Source of the DNA: Panacibacter microcysteis
GTDB taxonomy: Bacteria > Bacteroidota > Bacteroidia > Chitinophagales > Chitinophagaceae
Direction: 5' to 3'
Assembly: GCF_015831355.1 (NCBI RefSeq)
Contig: NZ_JADWYR010000002.1
Span: forward strand, 1,708,296 to 1,772,295
Length of the DNA stretch: 64,000 nucleotides
This document shows positions 8,883 to 16,115 of this stretch, piece after piece. Position 1 is the stretch's first letter. Each line of letters begins with the position of its first letter. Both the position numbers and the translations under genes were made by a program. The notes under the pieces were generated by a model. The model did no database searches and had not been told where the DNA came from. It saw only the letters and a program-made list of their open reading frames with translations.

Positions 8883-9176
8883 ATGAAAAACCTTCTTTAT
8901 TGTATGAAAAAAACATTGACCGCGGTATTTGCCTTCTCCATCACAATACTTGTTTTTAATAGTTGCACAAAAGATAAAACGCCCAAACCAGATTGTACCA
9001 CGCTTGCAACACAGGTTTCACTCGCAGGTTTAACGTATAATGCCAACCCTACTATACAAAACTGCAGTGCGTTAAAGACTGCGTATATAACATACATCAA
9101 CAGTTCGTGCATACCGGCAGAACAACGCAGCGGTGCACAGAAACAATTGTCTTTACTAAAAGAAATTTGCCCCTGA
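8883..9176 (+). CDS. Small cysteine-rich lipoprotein, copy 1
   Basis: A 97-residue protein with a type II signal peptide and lipobox FNSC. The internal Met at codon 8 (8904, MKKTLTAVFAF) would give a more usual 20-residue signal and may be the real start. The mature part has four further Cys, in PDCTTLA, QNCSALK, NSSCIP and the terminal ICP. The next gene encodes a paralogue with the same Cys spacing. The function is unknown; two disulfide bonds in a small helical domain anchored at the membrane are plausible. Confidence 0.75.
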   Translation: MKNLLYCMKKTLTAVFAFSITILVFNSCTKDKTPKPDCTTLATQVSLAGLTYNANPTIQNCSALKTAYITYINSSCIPAEQRSGAQKQLSLLKEICP

Positions 9177-9293
9177 GCACGGTGTTACTGGTCTTAAATC
9201 TCACTTAAACCGCTACGAATTATCGCATCCGCTTTTTTAAAACCAGGATGCTGCTTTATTTTGCAGCCATTATAAACCCAATCAATCTTAAAC

Positions 9294-9566
9294 ATGAAAA
9301 AAACTATCTCAGGCTTGTGCCTTGCGTTCCTCACTGTATTATTCATTTCCACAGGTTGTAAAAAAGATGCTGCAGGCCCGGATTGTACGGCTATGGCTAA
9401 AGAAGTGTCTGATGCATCGATGGCGTATGTTAACGACGACAGCCCGGCAAATTGTGAGCGCCTGAAAAACGCTTACATAGATTACCTGGGCAGCTCGTGT
9501 ATACCAGACGCCCAGAAGGAGCAAACGCAAATGCTGCTGGATCAGATGGAATTACTTTGTCCTTAA
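9294..9566 (+). CDS. Small cysteine-rich lipoprotein, copy 2
   Basis: A 90-residue lipoprotein with signal MKKTISGLCLAFLTVLFIS and lipobox STGC. The mature region aligns with the preceding gene: PDCTAMA, ANCERLKNAYIDY, SSCIP and terminal LCP. Each gene thus keeps the lipidated Cys plus four others. The pair looks like a tandem duplication that has since diverged. A likely bidirectional terminator follows. I do not recognise a named family. Confidence 0.75.
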   Translation: MKKTISGLCLAFLTVLFISTGCKKDAAGPDCTAMAKEVSDASMAYVNDDSPANCERLKNAYIDYLGSSCIPDAQKEQTQMLLDQMELLCP

Positions 9567-9580
9567 TTAGTTCAAACACC

Positions 9581-9620
9581 AAATAAAAAAGCTAAGAGAT
9601 CATCTTAGCTTTTTTATTTG
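9581..9620. terminator. Bidirectional intrinsic terminator
   Basis: AAAAAAGCTAAG and CTTAGCTTTTTT form an A/T-flanked stem around a 7-nt loop. It lies between convergent genes (lipoprotein copy 2 and infC) and has a T-tract in both directions. Confidence 0.85.
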
Positions 9621-9637
9621 TATATCGTTTAAAAAGA

Positions 9638-10237
9638 TTATTCTGCGGCGGCGCCTTCTTTTTTCTTCTTACCTGTTTTAGGTGTAAGCATCAGCAACAT
9701 TCTTTTACCTTCCAGTTTAGGTAAAGCTTCGGGCTGGCCTACCTCTGCCAGGCGCTCAGCAAATTTCAGCAGCACCAGTTCTCCGCGCTCTTTAAACATA
9801 ATCGCACGACCCTTAAACTGCACATACGCTTTCACCTTATTACCATCTTTCAGGAACTTTTCAGCATGCTTTGCTTTAAAATCAAAATCGTGGTCGTCAG
9901 TACCGGGCGTAAAGCGTATCTCTTTTACCTCGCTCTGCTTGGCATTGGCTTTCATATCTTTTTCTTTACGCTTTTTCTCGTAAAGAAACTTTTTATAATC
10001 GATGGCCTTACAAACCGGCGGGTCTGCATTTGGCGATATTTCTACAAGATCAAGTTCTAAATCACGGGCAATTTTTCTTGCCTCATCCGTTGGGTAAATA
10101 CCAACGGTCACATTATCTCCTACAAGTCTAACCTGTGGTACTCTTATTCTTTCGTTGATACGATGTTCAGGCTCTGGTTGCCTGTTAAAGCGTGGGTTGA
10201 AACGGCCCCCACCTCCTCCTCTGTTAGGTAACGCCAT
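9638..10237 (-). CDS. infC: Translation initiation factor IF-3
   Basis: A 199-residue IF-3. The N-terminal domain has the conserved block INERIRVPQVRLV and DLVEISPNADPPVCKAIDY; the linker is Lys-rich (KKRKEKDMKANAKQ); the C-terminal domain has KEIRFTPGTDDHDF and KFLKDGNKVKAYVQFKGR. A Gly/Arg-rich N-terminal extension (NRGGGGGRFNPRFNRQ) and a Lys/Ala-rich tail are additions often seen in Bacteroidota. It binds the 30S subunit and monitors the initiator tRNA and start codon. It lies 52 nt after thrS. rpmI and rplT, its usual downstream partners, are absent; a terminator follows directly. Confidence 0.97.
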   Translation of the reverse strand: MALPNRGGGGGRFNPRFNRQPEPEHRINERIRVPQVRLVGDNVTVGIYPTDEARKIARDLELDLVEISPNADPPVCKAIDYKKFLYEKKRKEKDMKANAKQSEVKEIRFTPGTDDHDFDFKAKHAEKFLKDGNKVKAYVQFKGRAIMFKERGELVLLKFAERLAEVGQPEALPKLEGKRMLLMLTPKTGKKKKEGAAAE

Positions 10238-10289
10238 TAAATGTCTTTTTGTTAAAAATTGTTTTGGTTAAAGATATTAATTGTTTGTT

Positions 10290-12230
10290 TTATTCTCCAA
10301 TACGATTTTTTATCTCTGCTGTTATCGTATTGATAAATTCATCAATATGCTGAGTACCGGCATCTCCTTTGCCCTGGCGGCGAATAGCTACTTTTTCTTC
10401 ATTCACTTCTTTCTCGCCCAGTACCAGCATGTAAGGTACGCGGCTTAATTCTGCTTCCCTTATCTTTTTGCCAATCTTTTCATTACGGTCATCTACTTCC
10501 ACTCTTACTCCTGCTGCTTTCAGTTTGCGTCTTACCTCATTTGCGTAGTCCATAAACTTATCGCTGATCGGCAGTATTTTAACCTGCAGCGGCGAAAGCC
10601 AAACCGGCAGTTTACCTGCATAATGCTCAAGCAAAAAGCCTATAAATCTTTCATGCGTACCCAGTGGCGCACGATGAATGATCAATGGTGTTTCTGCCGC
10701 GTTATCCTGGGTTGTGTACTGCAACTTGAAGCTTCTGCCCTGGGAGAAATCTACCTGGTTTGTTGCCAGTGTAAATTCGCGGCCAATTACACTGTATATC
10801 TGTACATCTATTTTAGGACCGTAAAATGCTGCTTCATCCTGCACCTCTACGTATGGTATCTTTGATTCAATCAATACGTTGCGAACCATTTCTTCGGTCT
10901 CTTTCCACAGTTCCGGTTCATTCACATATTTCACGCCAAGTTTTTCCGGCGCATGCAAAGACAAACGCATCACATATTTTTCAACACCAAAAATTTTAAA
11001 GTACTTCAGGTACATTTCATTTACCGCTCTAAACTCGGCCCCAAACTGTTCTTTGGTGCAGTAAATATGGGCGTCGTTCATATGAAGGCAACGCACACGC
11101 ATTAAACCAAACAATTCACCACTTTGTTCATACCGGTAAACTGTTCCGTATTCTGCAATGCGGTATGGCAGGTCTCGGTAGCTTTTTGGTTCGGCCGCAA
11201 ATATTTTATGGTGATGCGGGCAATTCATTGATTTGAGATAATATTTCTCTCCATCCAGTTCCATAGGAGGATACATACTATCTGCATAATAAGGCAGGTG
11301 ACCGCTGGTAAGGTACATACTCTCTTTAGCGATGTGCGGCGTAACCACCCTTTTGTAGCCCGCCTCTTCCTCTGCTTCCTTGGCAAGTTTCTCCAGTTCT
11401 TCAATAATCACGGTGCCGTTAGGCATCCACATAATCAAGCCCTGTCCAACATCATCATCCATAGTGTAGATGCCAAGCTCTTTCCCGAGTTTTCGGTGGT
11501 CTCTTTTCTTTGCTTCTTCCAGCATTTGCAGGTAAGCATCCAGTTCTTTCTGGCTGGGGAATGTTACACCGTATAAGCGGGTAAGCTGCTTGTTCTTTTC
11601 ATCGCCCTTCCAGTAAGCGCCGGCAATATTGGTAAGTTTTATGGCTTTAATAAAACCGGTGTTGGGTATGTGTGGCCCGCGGCAGAGATCTGTAAAACCA
11701 CCCTGCGAGTAAAAAGTAATGTTGCCATCTTCCAGGTTTTGCAACAGGTCGAGTTTATATTCATCACCTTTTTTGGCAAAGTAATCCACAGCTTCTGCTT
11801 TTGGCATTTCTTTTCTAACGTAGGCGTTGCCCTGTTTGGCCAGTTCATTCATTTTCTCTTCCAGCGCGGCAAGATCTTCTTCGGTAAGTTTCCTGTCGCC
11901 AAGATCCATATCATAATAAAAGCCTTTTGGGTTTTCGGTTGCGGGCCCCACCCAGAATTTTACGCCGGGAAACATACTTTCCACCGCTTCGGCCATCAGG
12001 TGCGCAGAAGAGTGCCAGAAGGTTGCCTGGCCATCTTTATCGTCCCATGTCAGCAGTTTGAGTGAAGCATCATTCGTTATTGGTCTTGTTGCATCCCACA
12101 CTTCGCCGTTTACACTTGCAGCAAGCACCTTACGTGCTAGCCCTTCGCTGATTGATTTTGCTACATCCAAAGCAGAAACGCCACTTTCATATTGGCGTAC
12201 TGCGCCATCTGGTAAAGTAATATTGATCAT
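10290..12230 (-). CDS. thrS: Threonine--tRNA ligase
   Basis: A 646-residue class II aminoacyl-tRNA synthetase with full domain order: TGS domain (about 1-60, ITLPDGAVRQYESG), editing domain with HSSAHLMAEAV and the second metal-ligand region (FTDLCRGPHIPNTG), catalytic core with motif 2 and the zinc Cys/His region (KSMNCPHHHKIF), motif 3 (IIHRAPLGTHERFIG), and a C-terminal anticodon-binding domain. It charges tRNA-Thr. It heads the thrS-infC pair. The upstream 400 nt hold a complete repeat pair and no recognisable T-box. Confidence 0.97.
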   Translation of the reverse strand: MINITLPDGAVRQYESGVSALDVAKSISEGLARKVLAASVNGEVWDATRPITNDASLKLLTWDDKDGQATFWHSSAHLMAEAVESMFPGVKFWVGPATENPKGFYYDMDLGDRKLTEEDLAALEEKMNELAKQGNAYVRKEMPKAEAVDYFAKKGDEYKLDLLQNLEDGNITFYSQGGFTDLCRGPHIPNTGFIKAIKLTNIAGAYWKGDEKNKQLTRLYGVTFPSQKELDAYLQMLEEAKKRDHRKLGKELGIYTMDDDVGQGLIMWMPNGTVIIEELEKLAKEAEEEAGYKRVVTPHIAKESMYLTSGHLPYYADSMYPPMELDGEKYYLKSMNCPHHHKIFAAEPKSYRDLPYRIAEYGTVYRYEQSGELFGLMRVRCLHMNDAHIYCTKEQFGAEFRAVNEMYLKYFKIFGVEKYVMRLSLHAPEKLGVKYVNEPELWKETEEMVRNVLIESKIPYVEVQDEAAFYGPKIDVQIYSVIGREFTLATNQVDFSQGRSFKLQYTTQDNAAETPLIIHRAPLGTHERFIGFLLEHYAGKLPVWLSPLQVKILPISDKFMDYANEVRRKLKAAGVRVEVDDRNEKIGKKIREAELSRVPYMLVLGEKEVNEEKVAIRRQGKGDAGTQHIDEFINTITAEIKNRIGE

Positions 12231-12258
12231 TGCTCTTTAATTCCGGAATTTTTATTTT

Positions 12259-12533
12259 GGTAACCCGGCTGTAGTTTTCTATGGCATCGCCTGTTGTGTC
12301 ACTCACTTGTACTGCAGATCAGCAGGCGGCAACGGACAACAATCCCGTTAAACTTTTTCCGGGTGGCAAAAGTAGCAAATGATTGCCAAATGGTATATGA
12401 TTTAAATAGCCGGCCACATGGCGCGGCATGAAGTGCATACAGGCAATGGCAGGTTGTGCCCTGCCCAAAAGTGTTACTGCAGTACAAGTGAGTGACACAA
12501 CCAAAGCCTCATAGTAGCAATGCAGCTTGTAAC
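12259..12533. repeat. Dispersed intergenic repeat pair (B...B) with perfect 25-nt inverted repeats
   Basis: The arms at 12293-12317 and 12477-12501 are exact reverse complements over 25 nt: each carries an exact B core plus a flanking CTGCAG. The outer segments are GTAACCCGGCTGTAG on the left and ATAGTAGCAATGCAGC on the right. It fills the divergent thrS/12638 intergenic region. It is the only B/B pair within a single gap here, and the spacer is 159 nt. Confidence 0.88.
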
Positions 12534-12625
12534 ATAAATAGACCTCTTATAAAATAACCGCTGCAGACAAAGAGAAACCGTGCGAACCTTAACTGTTTTT
12601 TATCAGGTATTGCTATATTGCACGG

Positions 12626-12633
12626 TAGATTTG
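12626..12633 (+). promoter_or_regulatory. Candidate -7 box
   Basis: TAGATTTG matches TAnnTTTG and lies just before the ATG at 12638. If used, the transcript would be nearly leaderless. TATATTGC about 12 nt upstream is an alternative. Confidence 0.4.
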
Positions 12634-12637
12634 TAAC

Positions 12638-13777
12638 ATGAAGTTTCGTTTGCTGCTTACCCTTTTATTATTATCTACGCTTGTGCAGGCTCAGAGTATG
12701 CTTGGTATTTGGCGTGGATATTTTTTTTCTGGCTATGGCGCATTTAAACAGCAATACAAATACGAGGTACAACTTGATGAGCTGTTTAACAAGAGTGCGC
12801 AGAAAGCCATACAGGGTGTTACATACTCTTACCGCACCACTGTATTTTATGGCAAAGCAACACTGCAGGGCATTTACGATGCAAAATCTAAAACGATTAC
12901 CATAAGAGAATTAAAGCTGGTAGAGCTAAAAATAGCAGAGAGAACAGAGCCATGTTTGATGACCTGCTACCTGGACTACCGGAAGGAAGGCAATACAGAA
13001 ATACTGGAGGGCACTTTTACAAGCATAAACGTAAATACAAAAGGCGATTGTGGCTCTGGCTACGTGTACCTGGAAAGGGTGCAGGAATCTGACTTTAAAA
13101 AAGAAGATTTTTTACTAAAGAAAGAGCAAAAAACGCCGCCGAAAACAACAGCTAAAACAACGCCCAAAGCAACACCGCAGGCCCAGCCGAAGACTACGCC
13201 AAAGAGCGTAAAACCTGCACCGCCATTAACAAAGAAAACAAACCCGCCGGCTAAAACAAGCCCGAATAAATCAAATAGTAATACAACTAAGAAAACTGCA
13301 CCACCGGCAAGCAGGGCTGACACTGTTGTAAAAGTTGTGCCACCCAACCCACCGGCTATAACAAAGCCTAAACAGGAAGTGCCCGCAAAAAATATTCCTG
13401 TGCCGGATGTAATAAAAGAACGCGACAACCCATTGGTGAAAAAGATAACAACAACATCAACAGATATACTGATAGAGCTTTATGACAACGGCGAAATTGA
13501 CGGCGATACAATAACAGTGTATGACAACAATGAAGTTGTTGCTTTTCGGAAAAAGCTTAACAAAACGCCGATTACGCTGCACATAACAGCTACAGCAGGC
13601 AACCCGCATCATGAAATAGTAATGGTGGCCAATAATCTTGGATCTATTCCGCCAAACACCGCATTAATGGTCGTTACAACGGAAGGCAAACACTATGAAA
13701 TGTTTATTTCTTCTGATGAAAAGAAAAATGCCAAAGTGGTGATAGACTACAAGGAACCCGGAACAGAACTGAAATAA
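12638..13777 (+). CDS. Secreted protein with a K/T/P-rich linker
   Basis: A 379-residue protein with a Sec signal peptide (MKFRLLLTLLLLSTLVQAQ). Residues about 20-150 look like a beta-rich domain (LGIWRGYFF, SYRTTVFYGKATLQG) with a possible Cys pair. Residues about 155-260 are low-complexity Lys/Thr/Pro with repeated TTPK/TTAK units. The C-terminal domain contains IELYDNGEIDGDTITVYDNN and NNLGSIPPNTALMV, a block I recognise as recurrent at the ends of Chitinophagaceae exported proteins, but it has no name I can give. It is probably an envelope or surface protein. It is divergent from thrS. Confidence 0.7.
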   Translation: MKFRLLLTLLLLSTLVQAQSMLGIWRGYFFSGYGAFKQQYKYEVQLDELFNKSAQKAIQGVTYSYRTTVFYGKATLQGIYDAKSKTITIRELKLVELKIAERTEPCLMTCYLDYRKEGNTEILEGTFTSINVNTKGDCGSGYVYLERVQESDFKKEDFLLKKEQKTPPKTTAKTTPKATPQAQPKTTPKSVKPAPPLTKKTNPPAKTSPNKSNSNTTKKTAPPASRADTVVKVVPPNPPAITKPKQEVPAKNIPVPDVIKERDNPLVKKITTTSTDILIELYDNGEIDGDTITVYDNNEVVAFRKKLNKTPITLHITATAGNPHHEIVMVANNLGSIPPNTALMVVTTEGKHYEMFISSDEKKNAKVVIDYKEPGTELK

Positions 13778-13854
13778 TTTTTACGTGTTATTGCCATTTG
13801 TTTACTTTAGTGGAAGCAGACCTTATTGAAAATTATTAATCAAAAATCTTCATC

Positions 13855-14166
13855 ATGGGATTCTTCCAAAAAATTTTAGGTGGTGGTAACAAAGGTGGCG
13901 GCAAACTACAGGAGTTACTGCAAACACTAACTGCAGATCTGAATCTTGATCAAAGCCAGGTTGCACAAATGAAAACAGCATTTCAAGCTTTCAGGCAACA
14001 AAGAAAAAGTATTAAAGATGCAGGTGGCGACAGGCAGCAGATTAAACAGGCTAGAGTACAAATGACTCAACAAATGATGAGTGCATTAAACGAACAGCAA
14101 AAGCAGACTTTTACAGCCAATGCCGCAAAGTATGATGGCATTTTGCATGGTGAGCAGGAAGACTAA
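13855..14166 (+). CDS. Small helical protein of unknown function
   Basis: A 103-residue protein without a signal peptide. After a Gly-rich start (ILGGGNKGGGK) it is predicted to be all helical, with LTADLNLDQSQVAQMKTAF and a C-terminal LNEQQKQTF. That pattern resembles the repeated L-T/N-x-x-Q motifs of Spy/CpxP-type proteins, but those are periplasmic and this one seems cytoplasmic, so the resemblance may be superficial. A candidate promoter (TACTTTAG near 13803) precedes it and a strong terminator follows. Confidence 0.65.
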   Translation: MGFFQKILGGGNKGGGKLQELLQTLTADLNLDQSQVAQMKTAFQAFRQQRKSIKDAGGDRQQIKQARVQMTQQMMSALNEQQKQTFTANAAKYDGILHGEQED

Positions 14167-14181
14167 TAAAACTTTTTAAAT

Positions 14182-14215
14182 AACAAGAGCGGCGCAATGT
14201 TGTGCCGCTCTTGTT
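14182..14215. terminator. Bidirectional intrinsic terminator
   Basis: AACAAGAGCGGCGCAA and TTGTGCCGCTCTTGTT form a 16-bp stem (one G-T pair) with a 2-nt loop. It lies between convergent genes ending at 14166 and 14228. Confidence 0.75.
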
Positions 14216-14227
14216 GTTAGCAAACGC

Positions 14228-15220
14228 TTATTGCAATACAGATTCTATCGTATTTAATTCATCCGGCGTAAAGTTCAGGTTATTCAACATGTCAATATTA
14301 TCATCCAGTTGCTTTACAGAACTTGCGCCTATCAATACAGAAGTTATGCGACTGTCTTTTAATAACCACGCCAATGCCATTTGTGCCAGCGACTGGTTGC
14401 GTTGTTTCGCAATTTCGTTTAACGCAACAATCGTTCTCATTCTCTCTTCGGTTATTTCGTTACTTTTTAAAAAGCCCCACGATTTACCTGCCCTTGAATC
14501 TTCGGGAATGCCTTTTAAATAACGGTCTGTAAGCAAGCCCTGCGCCAGCGGCGAAAAAGGAATACAGCCGATACCAAATTCATCGAGTACATCCAGCAAA
14601 CCATTTTCAACCCATCTTTCAAACATCGAATACTTTGGCTGATGAATAACACAGGGTGTACCAAGACTCTTCAATATAATAGCGGCCTGTCTTGTTTCTT
14701 CTGCGCTGTAACTTGATATGCCTACATACAATGCCTTACCCTGGCGTACAATAGCATCCAGCGCCATCATTGTTTCTTCAAGGGGTGTAGCCGGGTCAGG
14801 ACGATGCGAGTAAAAAATATCCACATACTCCAAACCCATTCTTTTAAGGCTCTGGTTACAGCTTGCCATTACATACTTACGGGAACCCCATTCGCCATAA
14901 GGGCCAGGCCACATAAGATAACCGGCTTTGGTAGAAATAATCAGTTCATCCCTCAGGTAGCCGTCAAAATCCTTTCGCAATATTCTGCCAAAGTTTTCTT
15001 CTGCCGAGCCAGGTTTTGGCCCATAGTTATTGGCCAGGTCAAAATGCGTAATGCCGCGGTCAAATGCCCGGCGTACCATTGCCCTTCCATTTTCAAAAAC
15101 ATCTACAGAACCGAAGTTGTGCCAAAGCCCCAGCGAAATAGCGGGCAATAACAAACCGCTTTTACCACAACGGTTGTATTTCATAACATCGTACCTGTCT
15201 TTTGCGGGTGTATAACTCAT
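14228..15220 (-). CDS. yghZ: Aldo/keto reductase, YghZ-like (L-glyceraldehyde 3-phosphate reductase type)
   Basis: A 330-residue NADP-dependent aldo/keto reductase. Catalytic-tetrad motifs are visible: Asp and Tyr in FDLANNYGPKPGSAEENFG, Lys in ISTKAGY and His in FYSHRPDP. Long stretches (GPYGEWGSRKYVMASC, GKALYVGISSYSAEET, IPFSPLAQGLLTDRYL) are close to E. coli YghZ, which reduces L-glyceraldehyde 3-phosphate and methylglyoxal. The open frame reaches 15295, but those residues (MSDTTGDA...) come from a repeat. The ATG at 15220 (MSYTPAKDRYD) restores the usual length. Confidence 0.88.
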   Translation of the reverse strand: MSYTPAKDRYDVMKYNRCGKSGLLLPAISLGLWHNFGSVDVFENGRAMVRRAFDRGITHFDLANNYGPKPGSAEENFGRILRKDFDGYLRDELIISTKAGYLMWPGPYGEWGSRKYVMASCNQSLKRMGLEYVDIFYSHRPDPATPLEETMMALDAIVRQGKALYVGISSYSAEETRQAAIILKSLGTPCVIHQPKYSMFERWVENGLLDVLDEFGIGCIPFSPLAQGLLTDRYLKGIPEDSRAGKSWGFLKSNEITEERMRTIVALNEIAKQRNQSLAQMALAWLLKDSRITSVLIGASSVKQLDDNIDMLNNLNFTPDELNTIESVLQ

Positions 15221-15252
15221 AATGCGATTTTTTATAGTAATAAAAATTATTT

Positions 15253-15306
15253 GTCCGGCGTGTGTGCATGTGGCATCGCCTGTTGTGTCACTCACTTGTA
15301 CGTTCC
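15253..15306 (-). repeat. Dispersed intergenic repeat, B-type arm downstream of trmH
   Basis: GGCATCGCC (15272-15280) is followed by the exact reverse-complement B core at 15282-15301 and then GTTCC. The 35-nt arm 15272-15306 is the inverted copy, with 34 of 35 matches, of the arm at 16051-16085 on the other side of trmH. Confidence 0.85.
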
Positions 15307-15366
15307 GTTGTTATGGCAACATAAGCGATCTGTTTGTGCCATCAAACGCTGGTTATAACCAATTGA

Positions 15367-15972
15367 TTAACCGGCATCATTCGGGCCTTCCACACCATTG
15401 CTCCACAACTGCATCAGTTCGTTCTTTTTCTCTGCAGGCAAGGCGGGTGCGTTATAGTGGCCGGCATTGTTCTTTTGCCTGAATGCCTCATAAATACTAA
15501 CAGCGCAGGCCACAGAAATATTCAGGCTTTGTATAATGCCAACCTGTGGTATAATAAAATTTCCATCGCACAGGCTGCGCAGCTCTTCTGAAACACCTAT
15601 GTGCTCATTGCCAAATATTAAAGCTACACTGTTGGTAAAGTTAATATCGTATAAACTTACGGCATTTGTTGCCAGGTGTGTAGTGTACAAATGTGTGTAT
15701 TTACTGCGCACGGCGGCCACGCATGCCCGCACCTGATCAAACTGGTACACAGTAAGCCATTTCTGTGCACTGCCACTGCTTCTAAAGCCAAATTTCTTAT
15801 GCCTGGGTATTTTTGTGTTAAGTATATAAACGTCCTGTATACCTACTGCATCGCAGGTGCGCATAACAGCAGAAATGTTGTGCGGGTCCTGCACATTTTC
15901 CAGCACAACAGTCAGGTTGGGCTGTCGCTTGTCAAGCACTTTTAACATTCGCTCTTTTCTTTCAGGAGTCAT
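15367..15972 (-). CDS. trmH: tRNA (guanosine-2'-O)-methyltransferase TrmH
   Basis: A 201-residue SPOUT methyltransferase. The N-terminus (KRQPNLTVVLENVQDPHNIS, then RTCDAVGIQDVYIL) is close to E. coli TrmH. The trefoil-knot motifs are present: ALIFGNEHIGVSEE (motif 2) and IIPQVGIIQSLNISVA (motif 3, with the Ser-Leu-Asn signature). It methylates the 2'-OH of G18 in tRNAs. The frame continues to 16074 but the extra residues are Cys-rich and non-conserved, and their first codons fall in a repeat arm; the ATG at 15972 fits the family. The gene is bracketed by inverted repeat arms. Confidence 0.9.
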   Translation of the reverse strand: MTPERKERMLKVLDKRQPNLTVVLENVQDPHNISAVMRTCDAVGIQDVYILNTKIPRHKKFGFRSSGSAQKWLTVYQFDQVRACVAAVRSKYTHLYTTHLATNAVSLYDINFTNSVALIFGNEHIGVSEELRSLCDGNFIIPQVGIIQSLNISVACAVSIYEAFRQKNNAGHYNAPALPAEKKNELMQLWSNGVEGPNDAG

Positions 15973-16050
15973 GGTGCAACTTTTTGCACCTGCAAGATAA
16001 TAAGACTTGTGCAGGGTATGGCAACCGCAGCCTGCAGATGCCATAAAAAC

Positions 16051-16085
16051 GGAACGCACAAGTGAGTGACACAACAGGCGATGCC
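16051..16085 (+). repeat. Dispersed intergenic repeat, B-type arm upstream of trmH
   Basis: GGAACGCACAAG begins the arm; the core 16056-16075 (GCACAAGTGAGTGACACAAC) has one change from B and is followed by AGGCGATGCC. It is the near-perfect inverted partner of 15272-15306 across about 745 nt. It shares the inner flank GCCATAAAAAC with the copy at 51857-51905. Confidence 0.85.
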
Positions 16086-16115
16086 ATGAAAACTGATGCT
16101 CACCTTCAAAAAAAT

